DNA of 64,000 bases from Hofstenia miamia (GCA_004352715.1 SCFE01000030.1:2103130-2167129); one strand, 5' to 3'. Shown: positions 25,501 through 31,997, numbered from the stretch's first letter. Made by a program: numbers and translations. The notes: a model not told the origin generated them from the sequence alone.

Positions 25501-25942
25501 TGGGTTATTAAAAAATACTAATATTAATCACCGCTTGATTTGAGTAAGATCCAAGACGTTTAGTAATACCAATCTATTGCTGTTTCCATTATCAGGAAAT
25601 GATGGATGTTAATGATCGTTTGATTGGACAGTAATCCACAACGTCAATGTTTAGGGTCGGGTTCGGATATTAAATTTTCGGGTCGGGTTCGCGTAGTAAA
25701 TGTTATGATCGTGTGGATTCGGGTCCATGGTTACCTTATATTGTCACGCTCTATTGAGAGCTTGCTTTATACATAATCAAAAAAAACAAATTGCTAAAAA
25801 ATAAAGATAACACGCTACATACATGATTTGTGAGGCTTTCTAAGTGGCACATAAGACCTCCGAAACCCGTCGCTGCTAGTGCCACCCTTACCGATGGCTG
25901 CCCTTTTTCTCTTGTTTGGGCGATGAGGGCCAAGCGATCACC
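1..25942 (-). CDS. RyR: Ryanodine receptor, N-terminal 1,843 codons (33 exons, partial)
   Basis: Intracellular calcium-release channel of the ER/SR membrane; this part forms the cytoplasmic N-terminal assembly. Thirty-three exons joined at GT-AG sites give 5,529 nt with no stop and matching phases at every junction. Domains by codon: N-terminal beta-trefoil 1-200, MIR about 200-370, RIH 1 about 400-640, SPRY1 about 641-850, RyR repeat 1 about 853-950, RyR repeat 2 about 950-1055, SPRY2 about 1059-1256, charged linker 1300-1433, SPRY3 about 1440-1600, start of RIH 2 from 1650. Recognisable conserved motifs include [26 protein letters not shown] and CPPRL. The first exon with the ATG was not found above 25,942, and the pore-forming C-terminus lies beyond base 1. 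The domain order is that of animal RyR and not of IP3 receptors, which lack SPRY domains. Exact exon ends were read by eye. Confidence 0.96.
185..714 (-). CDS. RyR: RyR exon A32: start of second RIH domain
   Basis: Codons 1636-1812, phase 1 to 0, 530 nt, the largest exon here. Encodes [37 protein letters not shown] and an acidic stretch (EEIEEEDPD). The matches are to NRCVDILELCEQEDLMRFHY and LLRSGFYDLLISIHL. Donor GTTTGA at 183-184. Confidence 0.95.
715..1478. other. RyR intron between A31 and A32
   Basis: AT-rich intron of 764 bp. I see no repeat, terminal inverted repeat or open frame of note. Confidence 0.7.
1479..1728 (-). CDS. RyR: RyR exon A31: end of SPRY3
   Basis: Codons 1553-1635, phase 0 to 1. 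Encodes [29 protein letters not shown] and [19 protein letters not shown], near-identical to the RyR block CPPRLDVQTIQPVLWSRMP. Donor GTTTTT. Confidence 0.97.
2097..2220 (-). CDS. RyR: RyR exon A30: SPRY3
   Basis: Codons 1511-1552, phase 2 to 0. Encodes [20 protein letters not shown], equivalent to LEIGCLVDLAMGMLSFSANG. Donor GTGCCA. Confidence 0.9.
2762..2864 (-). CDS. RyR: RyR exon A29: SPRY3
   Basis: Codons 1477-1510, phase 1 to 2. Encodes [20 protein letters not shown] then [11 protein letters not shown], equivalent to GWVTPDYHLYSEKFD and TVTVTLGDERG. Donor GTATGT. Confidence 0.92.
2907..3036 (-). CDS. RyR: RyR exon A28: SPRY3 start
   Basis: Codons 1434-1476, phase 0 to 1. Encodes [17 protein letters not shown], equivalent to YYSIRIFAGQDPSCVWVG. 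An earlier GTAAGA at the YT/VR position is tempting but would cut the conserved strand. Followed by a 42-nt intron. Confidence 0.92.
3466..3488. repeat. (TA)n microsatellite
   Basis: Uninterrupted TA dinucleotide run in the RyR intron between A27 and A28. Confidence 0.95.
4064..5693. mobile_element. 1.63 kb non-autonomous hAT-like element in RyR intron
   Basis: Bounded by a perfect 13-bp terminal inverted repeat, CAGTGGCGTCAAA at 4,064-4,076 and its complement at 5,681-5,693. CAGTGGCG is a common start for hAT-superfamily ends. The interior has no transposase frame that I can see, only AT-rich sequence. The flanking 8 bp (TACATAGC and CCATGTTT) do not match, so no target duplication supports the superfamily call. 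Confidence 0.72.
6023..6048. repeat. (AAAT)n microsatellite
   Basis: About six copies of a TAAA unit in the RyR intron between A27 and A28. Confidence 0.9.
6264..6376 (-). CDS. RyR: RyR exon A27: linker, likely end
   Basis: Codons 1396-1433, phase 1 to 0. Encodes [20 protein letters not shown] then [11 protein letters not shown]. Not conserved, but it is open in the required phase, with acceptor TTTTAG and donor GTTTGT. Confidence 0.72.
6377..6925. other. RyR intron between A26 and A27
   Basis: 549 bp. The stretch around 6,680-6,793 ends in CTTACACCCCTG, whose complement CAGGGGTGTAAG resembles a hAT-type terminus. I found no matching opposite end. Confidence 0.4.
6926..7120 (-). CDS. RyR: RyR exon A26: basic lineage-specific linker
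   Basis: Codons 1331-1395, phase 1 to 1, 195 nt. Strongly basic ([20 protein letters not shown] and [10 protein letters not shown]). I know no counterpart in other RyR proteins. Because its length is a multiple of three with equal phases, it could be skipped without a frameshift. Confidence 0.8.
7252..7472 (-). CDS. RyR: RyR exon A25: SPRY2-SPRY3 linker with acidic tail
   Basis: Codons 1257-1330, phase 2 to 1. Begins [12 protein letters not shown] with YLRLSLPV (RyR PPCLKVTHKTFG, YCRLSMPV), then enters an acidic run, [18 protein letters not shown]. Donor GTAAAA. Confidence 0.93.
7490..7512. repeat. (TA)n microsatellite
   Basis: TA run just upstream (minus strand) of the acceptor of RyR exon A25. 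Confidence 0.95.
7643..7741 (-). CDS. RyR: RyR exon A24: end of SPRY2
   Basis: Codons 1224-1256, phase 2 to 2, 99 nt. Encodes [16 protein letters not shown], equivalent to DVAMWFSKRLPTFVNV. Donor GTATCC. Confidence 0.93.
7811..7934 (-). CDS. RyR: RyR exon A23: SPRY2
   Basis: Codons 1183-1223, phase 1 to 2. The acceptor is the more distal TTCTAG: it adds [11 protein letters not shown], equivalent to GFVPICCLGLSQ, ahead of [12 protein letters not shown]. An AG at 7,917 would lose this conserved strand. Donor GTAAGA. Confidence 0.92.
8035..8212 (-). CDS. RyR: RyR exon A22: SPRY2
   Basis: Codons 1124-1182, phase 0 to 1. Encodes [20 protein letters not shown] then LNGEIL, the SPRY2 core (QPGDVVGCMINLDDASMIFT). 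Confidence 0.96.
8213..8928. other. RyR intron between A21 and A22
   Basis: 716 bp of AT-rich sequence with nothing recognisable. Confidence 0.7.
8929..9122 (-). CDS. RyR: RyR exon A21: SPRY2
   Basis: Codons 1059-1123, phase 1 to 0. Encodes [20 protein letters not shown] and RVGWAFP, then NSFVFDGSK, matching RFFRVERSYAVRSGKWYFEF and QAFVFEG. Donor GTACGA. Confidence 0.96.
9123..11015. other. RyR intron between A20 and A21
   Basis: 1.9 kb. At 9,312-9,365 there is a hAT-like terminus (CAGGGTTGGCATG) followed by repeated TTTAAACA/TGTTTAAA motifs. The stretch 9,700-9,860 is less AT-rich. No open frame or paired terminus was found. Confidence 0.45.
11016..11110 (-). CDS. RyR: RyR exon A20: end of RyR repeat 2
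   Basis: Codons 1027-1058, phase 2 to 1. Encodes [20 protein letters not shown], equivalent to REAVRTFVGYGYNIEPS. Donor GTGAGA. Confidence 0.92.
11153..11226 (-). CDS. RyR: RyR exon A19: RyR repeat 2
   Basis: Codons 1003-1026, phase 0 to 2, 74 nt. Encodes [19 protein letters not shown], equivalent to KNKRNPRLVPYALLDE. Donor GTAAGT; followed by a 42-nt intron. Confidence 0.92.
11644..11803 (-). CDS. RyR: RyR exon A18: RyR repeat 2
   Basis: Codons 949-1002, phase 2 to 0. Encodes [14 protein letters not shown] and [20 protein letters not shown], near-identical to YMMSNGYKPAPLDL and [20 protein letters not shown]. Confidence 0.97.
12201..12385 (-). CDS. RyR: RyR exon A17: RyR repeat 1
   Basis: Codons 888-948, phase 0 to 2. 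Encodes [10 protein letters not shown] and [12 protein letters not shown], then RISLPNK, matching HPCLVEFSKLPE, TLKTLLALGCHI and VKLPKN. Donor GTATGA. Confidence 0.95.
12432..12536 (-). CDS. RyR: RyR exon A16: RyR repeat 1
   Basis: Codons 853-887, phase 0 to 0, 105 nt. Encodes [19 protein letters not shown], the RyR-repeat signature (KLAENIHELWGMNKIELGW). Followed by a 46-nt intron. Confidence 0.96.
13062..14607 (-). mobile_element. R4/Dong-like LINE with restriction-like endonuclease, 5'-truncated
   Basis: Non-LTR retrotransposon fragment read on the minus strand across several frames. In order it shows the [13 protein letters not shown] remnant of the RT active site near 14,575, an RT thumb-like segment ([15 protein letters not shown]), an in-frame stop at 14,335, a CCHC knuckle ([18 protein letters not shown]) near 13,700, and a PD-(D/E)XK-type nuclease ([10 protein letters not shown] and [11 protein letters not shown]) near 13,440. 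It ends in [12 protein letters not shown] near 13,150. Frame changes near 14,120, 13,874 and 13,540 make it a pseudogene. TAA-type trinucleotide repeats lie at both borders (13,063-13,078 and 14,580-14,607). Knuckle plus RLE defines the R2/R4/NeSL-type elements, and Dong is known to insert in TAA repeats. It sits in the RyR intron between A15 and A16, in the same direction as the gene. Confidence 0.85.
15020..15230 (-). CDS. RyR: RyR exon A15: end of SPRY1
   Basis: Codons 782-852, phase 2 to 0. Encodes [20 protein letters not shown] and [10 protein letters not shown], the ends of SPRY1. The 2.5 kb intron after it holds an R4/Dong-like LINE. Confidence 0.95.
15567..15756 (-). CDS. RyR: RyR exon A14: SPRY1
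   Basis: Codons 719-781, phase 1 to 2. Encodes [20 protein letters not shown] and [15 protein letters not shown], matching [20 protein letters not shown] and GLFFPVMSFS. Donor GTAAGT. Confidence 0.95.
15806..16038 (-). CDS. RyR: RyR exon A13: SPRY1
   Basis: Codons 641-718, phase 2 to 1. Encodes [30 protein letters not shown] and [18 protein letters not shown], the SPRY1 core. Donor GTAAAC; followed by a 49-nt intron. Confidence 0.97.
16134..16657. mobile_element. 524-bp MITE with CAAGGGGGT ends
   Basis: Inverted termini CAAGGGGGTGGAAAT (left) and CAAGGGGGTAAAAAT (complement of right), 13 of 15 matching. There is no coding potential and no clear target duplication. It sits in the RyR intron between A12 and A13. 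Confidence 0.68.
16856..16989 (-). CDS. RyR: RyR exon A12: end of RIH 1
   Basis: Codons 597-640, phase 0 to 2. Encodes [25 protein letters not shown] and MLLIQTQ, matching the stretch that ends in LLPRRNLLLQTRLIN. Donor GTTTAT. Confidence 0.92.
17373..17590 (-). CDS. RyR: RyR exon A11: RIH domain 1
   Basis: Codons 524-596, phase 1 to 0. Encodes [23 protein letters not shown] and [18 protein letters not shown], the strongest RyR/IP3R RIH signature in the window. Donor GTATGT. Confidence 0.96.
17781..17984 (-). CDS. RyR: RyR exon A10: RIH domain 1
   Basis: Codons 456-523, phase 1 to 1, 204 nt. Encodes [19 protein letters not shown], matching LRSLKNRQNLFKEEGMLAL. The donor is GTTTGA; the downstream exon continues exactly with AALIRGN. 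Confidence 0.94.
18185..18458 (-). CDS. RyR: RyR exon A9: end of MIR, start of RIH 1
   Basis: Codons 365-455, phase 0 to 1. Encodes [14 protein letters not shown] (RyR LHQEGHMDDGLTL) and [17 protein letters not shown] (LQTLQDLIAYFQPPEEEM). Confidence 0.95.
18860..18997 (-). CDS. RyR: RyR exon A8: MIR domain
   Basis: Codons 319-364, phase 0 to 0. Encodes [20 protein letters not shown], equivalent to [20 protein letters not shown]. Donor GTATTT. Confidence 0.9.
19512..19542. repeat. (TA)n microsatellite
   Basis: TA run in the RyR intron between A7 and A8, followed by a short ATTGGTATATATATACCAAT palindrome. Confidence 0.95.
19781..19988 (-). CDS. RyR: RyR exon A7: MIR domain
   Basis: Codons 249-318, phase 2 to 0. 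Encodes [18 protein letters not shown], the MIR repeat RWGQAFRLRHLTTGHYLAL. Donor GTAAGC. Confidence 0.94.
20404..20453. repeat. 25-bp tandem duplication
   Basis: Two adjacent copies of a unit starting GATTCATGGGATTTCCA, differing at one base (ATGTATCCA or ACGTATCCA). Related GATCCATGG motifs recur from 20,340 to 21,080, so this may be part of a larger, unclassified repeat in the RyR intron between A6 and A7. Confidence 0.85.
21114..21615. mobile_element. piggyBac-type MITE with TTAA target duplication
   Basis: A 494-bp element (21,118-21,611) flanked by TTAA on both sides. The termini CACTAGAACTCCGAA (left) and CACTAGAACTCCGAA (complement of right) are identical over 15 bp. TTAA duplications with a CACTAGA-type end are characteristic of piggyBac. 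Three internal near-palindromes of the form GGTCAYAAATGACC lie near each end. There is no open frame, so it depends on a transposase from elsewhere. Confidence 0.88.
22254..22331 (-). CDS. RyR: RyR exon A6: MIR domain
   Basis: Codons 223-248, phase 2 to 2, 78 nt. Encodes [20 protein letters not shown], matching IFYEAGGAGTRARSLWRVE. Donor GTGAGT. Confidence 0.94.
22374..22488 (-). CDS. RyR: RyR exon A5: MIR domain start
   Basis: Codons 185-222, phase 1 to 2. Encodes [19 protein letters not shown], matching the LLGGHVVRLFHGHDECLT motif. Donor GTCAGT; the next intron is 42 nt. Confidence 0.93.
22489..23371. other. RyR intron between A4 and A5
   Basis: 883 bp of AT-rich sequence without recognisable repeats or exons. 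Confidence 0.65.
23372..23560 (-). CDS. RyR: RyR exon A4: N-terminal beta-trefoil
   Basis: Codons 122-184, phase 1 to 1. Encodes [19 protein letters not shown] and [12 protein letters not shown] (RyR WWTIHPASKQRSEGEKVRI, LVSVSSERYLHL). The donor GTCCAC is weak, but it gives the correct phase and joins to [12 protein letters not shown] in the next exon. Confidence 0.92.
23607..23742 (-). CDS. RyR: RyR exon A3: N-terminal beta-trefoil
   Basis: Codons 77-121, phase 0 to 1. Encodes [15 protein letters not shown] and KLAFDVGL, both near-identical to RyR signatures. It is followed by a 46-nt intron. Confidence 0.96.
24100..24165. repeat. Perfect 33-bp tandem duplication
   Basis: Two identical adjacent copies of a unit beginning TTTTGCGCATTCTAAAATG and ending TAGGCG, in the RyR intron between A2 and A3. 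Identity suggests a recent slippage event. Confidence 0.95.
24552..24659 (-). CDS. RyR: RyR exon A2: N-terminal beta-trefoil
   Basis: Codons 41-76, phase 0 to 0. Encodes [20 protein letters not shown], matching the PPDLCVCNFVLEQSLSVRAL region of RyR. Donor GTATTA, acceptor TTTAG. Confidence 0.93.
25430..25740. repeat. CGGGT-rich repeat remnant
   Basis: Several copies of TTCGGGTCGGG / GGGTCGGGTTCG in an otherwise AT-rich RyR intron (A1-A2). The same motif family occurs at the ends of the element at 33,876-34,514, so this is probably a decayed relative; no paired termini are visible. Confidence 0.55.
25823..25942 (-). CDS. RyR: RyR exon A1: start of N-terminal beta-trefoil
   Basis: Codons 1-40, phase 0 to 0, acceptor ATTTAG and donor GTATGT. 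Encodes [10 protein letters not shown] and a [11 protein letters not shown] motif aligning with the DDEVVLQC and GFGNRLCFLE segments of known RyR. It is the most 5' exon I can assign; it holds no initiator Met, so an upstream exon must exist. Confidence 0.9.
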
Positions 25943-28900
25943 CTAAATGATAATATATGTTAAAAGCTAATACTAATTCGTAAATATAATATATAATTAA
26001 CCATTGAATGTAAAAATTGGACAGAACAGTATTAGAACTGGACAATCCATTAGATTATAAATATATTTGCATGGATTAATTAAGAGCCTTAAATTTCGCA
26101 CATATTTGCCAAAAATAAATATCTAGCTGTTTCTGAATTAATATTATGAGAGAATGGTGATAGCAATATTCATAAACGAATGTCCAAAAGCATTGATCAA
26201 ATAGCAGGACTTTGTAGAATGAAGTTAGCAACAAATTAGTTAAACAATGAATGAGGGAGATGGTCAAAAGGTCACTTACCTCCCAACATTATATTTTTCA
26301 TAAACATTGATTGCTTTAAAATTGTACAAGGCGATTTTAGTAAATCACCATTGTCTTTTAAAACCTGTAAATCGTGTTGACTTCAAATGCAGAAATAGTA
26401 GATTCATAAAATAACAAAACAAATTTAAAATATATTAATTCATTTGAACAGACGAGAACTTATGTCGTCAAAATTTAAATATCATGAATTTTTATGTTAT
26501 TACAGAAATCAAGCTGCAAAATTTTAGAAAAATTACCAAGAGAAAAAACTATTCAAAGCTAATTGATGATCTTAGTATATTTCGTTCTATGAAATAAGAA
26601 TAGTAAATCAAAATAAAATGGTTGTAAGTTTATTCAGATTAATTTGACGTGATTCTTAAAAAAACTAAATATTTTTTCTTTTGATACACACAATTACTGG
26701 TTAAAATCATGGACCTCACTTTTGAATCCTTATATAAATCATTGTAACTATGGCTCTTTATTAAGACTTCAATTTTCATTTCAACAAATTAATTAAAGTT
26801 GTTGTCAAACATTTACCGGCTGTTTAAAAAGTCTGTGCGCATGCTATTCAGAGATGAATAGCTATGGGTCCAGTACTTGTGTGTTATTATGATGACCAAA
26901 TCATTGTAATCCATTTGCTGATTAAATAGATAGTTTAAAGCAGCATGCTATTGCACTATTTTTATTCTTGTTTGGATAGTGGCAAACAGGCAATCTGCAC
27001 ACATAAGTGAAGGTGAGAAATTACAAATTGTACTGCATTCCAAAAAATATAATATAGAGAATTCAAATATTTCTCGTAGGCTTCCAGCTATTCTTAAACA
27101 TCAAATTCTTGAACGGGGATACATGCTACCTTAACCATTTGTACTGCTCAACTCAGAAAAATACAAAGATGTAACAACAGCTAACTAGGGCAATTGATCA
27201 AAATCAATTAATAGCAAGCAGGAAACTTGGTCAGAGGCTGAGGCATTTGACTAAAGCTGCAATATTTTCGTAACTCAATACAATTTCTAATTCCCCACGT
27301 TCTCTTATCTGTGCACCCTGGCTGTTTGCTATTCTTAACAAGAATAAAAATAATGAAATAACATGCTGCTATAAAAAATCTTATTAATCAGCAAATGAAA
27401 CATAATGATTAGTTCAACACAAATATCCAATTAGCTATTAGTATAGCATGCACACATACTTTTTACAAAGCAGGTAAATGAATAACAAATGCATTAATGA
27501 ATTATATGTTAGAAGCCAATACTAATTCGTCAATAATATATAATTACTTATTGAAATAAATCTTCTATCACATTCCTCAAATGATACTCAAACACTGTTT
27601 TTAATTTTTATTGTCTTGCAAACACAGTTTATCAGGTAGCCTAATTAACAATTAAATTTTTATGAATTCCTTAAATGTGTCTGCTAAATATCCTAAAGTC
27701 ATATTACACAGGGCCTTTGAGCTTAATAAATAAACCAATGACATGACAAAAGTACATATACTTTTCGCACATATTTTGTGCGACAATATGAAAATAGATT
27801 TTACATATTAGAAAAATTATTTAATCAGCATATCAAAATCATTGTCTGCAATTCGGAAATTTTGTGGTATTTTGCATAACTCATTTTACATGGACAAAAT
27901 ATTTTTTGGTTGAATTACATGTGTTGACAAGTACAATAAAGCCATACAGTTCTAAGATAGTGTTCTTCCACTGGATCAGACATTTTCCACAATCTATTCC
28001 GCTGCGCTGTCGGCCATGACAGAATCCAACGCTGCTCTTATCAGCTGGGTCATTGTTTATCGTAAGGAGGTCGTGTGAATCAATCATGCCAAGTTGCTAT
28101 CCCAAATAATTGATATGTCTTATTAAAGAATTAATCACCGATAAAATTAACAATTTAAAATCTGTGTGTCAGACTCGATCCGGGTAATAAAATATAATCT
28201 TAAAAAAATACATATGTCGTAGTCATATACCACAAGTGTACTTGTTTTGATTCATATCTGGAAATGGCTGCAACTTTCAACAAATGAACGTTCGTTTAGA
28301 CTACAATCCTAAAAACAACATACAATTGGACAATTAAATAACAGTAAACATTTTATTATACAATTCCTGAAGTTGAGCAGGAACTAACTTTACCGACTAC
28401 TGCAGAAGTTTTTGAACTAAAATTGCAAATTGAAATATTCCAATTTGTACACTAAAGTCATTTTTTATTTTAATATATTTTTGCAATCGTGTATTTCTAC
28501 AATATGTTATCGCAATTTCTATAAACGTTATTAAAAATACTAAATTGTACAATTAAATAATAAAACTATTGCGTAAAATATACCCAGTCACAAAATTTAT
28601 TAATCCTTTGTATTAATGGCAAGTCTAACTTCTTCATAAAATGATCTTAATGTCTCTTTAGAAATCATTCTGATGATTTTAAATAAACTTCCTCTAATGA
28701 AATTTTAACGTATTATTGATGAACTAGAAAATGTAAATTTTTGACAAAGTGATGAAATCTAGAAAAATATGTTTAAATATAGATATTAAAAGTGCACACC
28801 GCAGGGTCTTAAATATACAATATATTAATTAATATATTATTTTTCATATTCATTCAGTTCAATACTGTAGATGAATGTTAATAAAATGCATGATCACTTT

Positions 28901-29712
28901 CGAGTGCTTATTAAGTCTATTCAGGGATAATTTAATCGATAAATTAACTGTTTTATTATTAATAGGATTTAGCTCGTGTGACTCAGTTTTAAGCACTTCA
29001 TCGCATAACGACTGGGTTATGACGGGCTCCATTAAAATTGTGTATACATTGACTCATAATTTTTAGATTGATATGAAAAACCTGTATGATCTCATTCCAT
29101 ACCTCGTTTGATGTAAATTTGCTCACGCTAGTACTGGAAATTGAGGTGAAAATGTGTATTATATATTACAGTGGCAACAATTAAAGTCTGTAGATAAAGG
29201 ACGTATCTGTTCATCTGGATACGCAATGGGGGTAAATATTTTAACGTTCAATACTTAGGTTGTCTTTAGTGAGAGGAAAACATATGTAAATATTTAATCT
29301 AACAATTCATTGCATATACGAAGGCAGACGTCTTTACAATTATCCTTATTTCAATTTTCCACGTGTTTTTAGTGGAGGGAAGCAGAAATGTTGACATTTT
29401 CAAAAAAATTTGTAATAAGCACTAGTGCTCAATGTGAATAGTAGAAACGCATCGTATCCCAAGAGCGAATCCCCGCAAAAATTAACCAAAGTCTAAAGAG
29501 GAAAAACCTTTGAGTATAATAGAAATTTTCGATGGATGATTAAGCGTATGCAAATCTCTATTATTGCAGTGATAAATTTTTAAAGCAAAGGTTCAATCTC
29601 AGCGATTTTCAATAAAAAAATAGATAACTGAGGACAAGCAAAACTAACTAAATTTTCTATTTAAAAAATAAATACTACACAACTTTAAAACACATAAAAT
29701 CCGCATTCTAAT
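25943..29712. other. Intergenic stretch upstream of RyR
   Basis: 3.8 kb that should contain the first RyR exon and promoter, but I could not place an ATG exon ending in phase 0. A stop-free stretch with good splice sites lies at about 26,281-26,366 and a less AT-rich patch at 27,950-28,090; neither matches RyR. The rest is AT-rich without recognisable features. Confidence 0.5.
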
Positions 29713-31491
29713 CTAAAAGATGCTAACAACATGGTTTTTGTCAGTGTTGTCAATTACAGGGGAAACTGCAATGATACTGGGTTTTTTATCTTTATTTTTT
29801 TTCTTTCTAATAAGAAATGCCAAAAAATAGAAGATGATCGGAAAGATGCAACATGTCATTATGACTGAATACACAGACCATGTAAGTTTTGTTTGATCCA
29901 CCAGTAAACAGGAACCTTCAGTATCGTCACAAGATCTTTGCCAAAGGATGCAAGACCAATCAAATAGGTAACCAAAGATAATAGGCCCAGGAATCATTCC
30001 CGACAATCTTTGACCAAAATTTATAGCAGCCATGGCAAATGAAATATGATCAACGTTGATAATTTTGATTGAGGCTGCAATGCCCAACGGAATTTTTCCT
30101 ACCATAGAAACAACAAAAATGAAGATCATTGATATGCTTATGTACATGTTGAAGCAAGGCTCGCTACAAGTGCCCTGCACAAGTGGTCCAATCACACATG
30201 TACAATTTGCAGTGCTGCCAACACATCCCGCGTAGCATCCACTGTAGTAGGCGATGTTGGCCTTAGTGTCACACACGGGCTGGAACAATTCTTCGTCGCA
30301 CTTACATTTGGAATTACATGTAGAATTCAATTGCACTTCATTAATTGCAGCACCACTATAATCCAAATTTATACCAGCAACTGCACGAGAATTGCACTTA
30401 AATAAAATGAAATGCCCTGCTACCAACTGCAGAAAACTTAAGCCGATTAACATCGATAAAAAGTAGGAAAAGTGATTTCTAATTTTAGTAAAACCAGCGC
30501 CTATTATTGACCCTAACGCTGCAGCTAAAATCATTATTGCCAACACATAGGACGCAACATCCGTCGAGAATCCAAGAACATCCTGGAAGTATTTTGTGGA
30601 AAAATTAAAAAATCCAGCGAAAACAATGGCTTCTGTAACAGAAGTCAAATTCAAAAGCAAAAACGGAATGTTAAAAAGTAACGATTTAGCTTGTAATAGA
30701 AAACCATCGTACGAATCGGAAGCCTTTGTCTTTTCATCTGTCTTAAATGATTTGGGGAAAATGAGAAGAATTGGTACAAAAACAGCAACAGCTATTGATG
30801 TGTATAAAAAACCAATCCAGTAAGCTCCTACCCAAAGCAAATGGGTACTACTCACAGGTAACTCTTTAAGATTTATTGGAACCTGAAGAGTAATTGCGGC
30901 AATAATAGCGCCTGATATCCCTCCAATGCTTCTTACTGATTGCATTACTCCAAAATAAAATCCACCCATTGAAGAATTTTCCTCAATGTACTGTATTGCA
31001 ATAGTATTCTGTGGAATATTCCCGATTCCAAGAAGTGCAAACCCAATGAATAGCAAAAATACGAAAGTCTTTGAATTGGTATTTTTTGAAGAAGCGGAGC
31101 TCGTGCAAAAGGATACGTTTCTCTGGCTTCCACAAGTAGAATATTCTTCAGAGAAAGTAATAGAATAATCAGGGCTCAGGAATGTCGGCATACATAGCAA
31201 CAAAAATGATAAAAATATAAGAAAAGCTCCAAAGGAACACCACTGCGGTTTAGTGAAAATTCTTGCTCCATAATAACCAAATGGAAGAGTAAGCGCCACA
31301 AATCCGGCATCAAAGCACATTACTAACAAGCCGGAAATCGTACTGGAATATCCAAATTGACGTTCTCTTACGGGGTTTGTTGCAGCAGTTATTCCAATGT
31401 TACCCGTACTCTCAAAGTATGTCATAATAATTAATACAACTGCAAATGCATGGATTGAAAGTTTTAAACTTTTGGATTTTTCGTTCGACAT
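29713..31491 (-). CDS. Intronless organic anion transporting polypeptide (OATP/SLCO family)
   Basis: A 592-codon uninterrupted frame for a 12-helix plasma-membrane transporter of the OATP family (sodium-independent uptake of organic anions in characterised members). ATG at 31,491 is chosen because an in-frame TAG lies four codons upstream; a TTG just before is not used. Features: first helix about 12-30, a degenerate family signature at 217-229 (HLLWVGAYWIGFL, normally D-x-R-W-x-G-A-W-W-x-G-F-L, so the Asp and Arg are lost), a Kazal-type cysteine-rich extracellular loop at about 392-442 (CNSKCKCDEELFQPVCD and spaced Cys to GTC), and the conserved PGPIIFGYLFDWSC near 501-514. The C-terminal tail is basic, then ends in SIF, compatible with a PDZ ligand (inference). 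It is shorter than the usual 640-730 residues because the termini are short. Lack of introns beside a 33-exon gene suggests a retrocopy, but no poly(A) tail is visible. Substrate cannot be predicted. Confidence 0.95.
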   Translation of the reverse strand: MSNEKSKSLKLSIHAFAVVLIIMTYFESTGNIGITAATNPVRERQFGYSSTISGLLVMCFDAGFVALTLPFGYYGARIFTKPQWCSFGAFLIFLSFLLLCMPTFLSPDYSITFSEEYSTCGSQRNVSFCTSSASSKNTNSKTFVFLLFIGFALLGIGNIPQNTIAIQYIEENSSMGGFYFGVMQSVRSIGGISGAIIAAITLQVPINLKELPVSSTHLLWVGAYWIGFLYTSIAVAVFVPILLIFPKSFKTDEKTKASDSYDGFLLQAKSLLFNIPFLLLNLTSVTEAIVFAGFFNFSTKYFQDVLGFSTDVASYVLAIMILAAALGSIIGAGFTKIRNHFSYFLSMLIGLSFLQLVAGHFILFKCNSRAVAGINLDYSGAAINEVQLNSTCNSKCKCDEELFQPVCDTKANIAYYSGCYAGCVGSTANCTCVIGPLVQGTCSEPCFNMYISISMIFIFVVSMVGKIPLGIAASIKIINVDHISFAMAAINFGQRLSGMIPGPIIFGYLFDWSCILWQRSCDDTEGSCLLVDQTKLTWSVYSVIMTCCIFPIIFYFLAFLIRKKKNKDKKPSIIAVSPVIDNTDKNHVVSIF

Positions 31492-31706
31492 CAATAATTT
31501 CTAAGTCAACAGTGACAAACTTATAACATAACAATAACAATTTTGGCAATGAAAGAGTTTACTGTCAGCATAAGTATCCAAAGCGATCATTAAAATATAA
31601 GATAATAATACATACTAAGTAACTTCATTACGAAAAGTGATATAGTTGATAGAATACATCATTTTGGCTTTGTTGTCTATATCGGAATATGCTACGCTGT
31701 AAATAT

Positions 31707-31959
31707 CAAGCTTGCCGTTGGTTGTTGTGTACACAACATAACGCAACATGTTGTGTTGTGTAGGAATTTTAACTTTGTTGTGTACACAACAGATTGGGTG
31801 GGAAATAAATATCTAGCGTCCCAAAATCTACTATTTAGTTTTTGACATAAGAAATCTGGTAAATATATTATTTTCAAATATATTAACAAATCAGGAAACG
31901 CATTATTTCTATTTATGTAATTAAAGAAATACAATCCCATGAGTTATTAATATTAATGC

Positions 31960-31997
<38 letters not shown>

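Noticed and set aside
26281-26366. Candidate RyR exon with acceptor TTTACAG and donor GTAAGTG
   Set aside because: The only open frame ends in phase 1 and cannot join to exon A1, which needs phase 0; the peptide (KDNGDLLKSPCTILKQSMFM) does not resemble the RyR leader.
26990-27250. Possible transposase helix-turn-helix (GEKLQIVLHSKKYNIENSNI)
   Set aside because: Too short and broken by stops to assign to a family.
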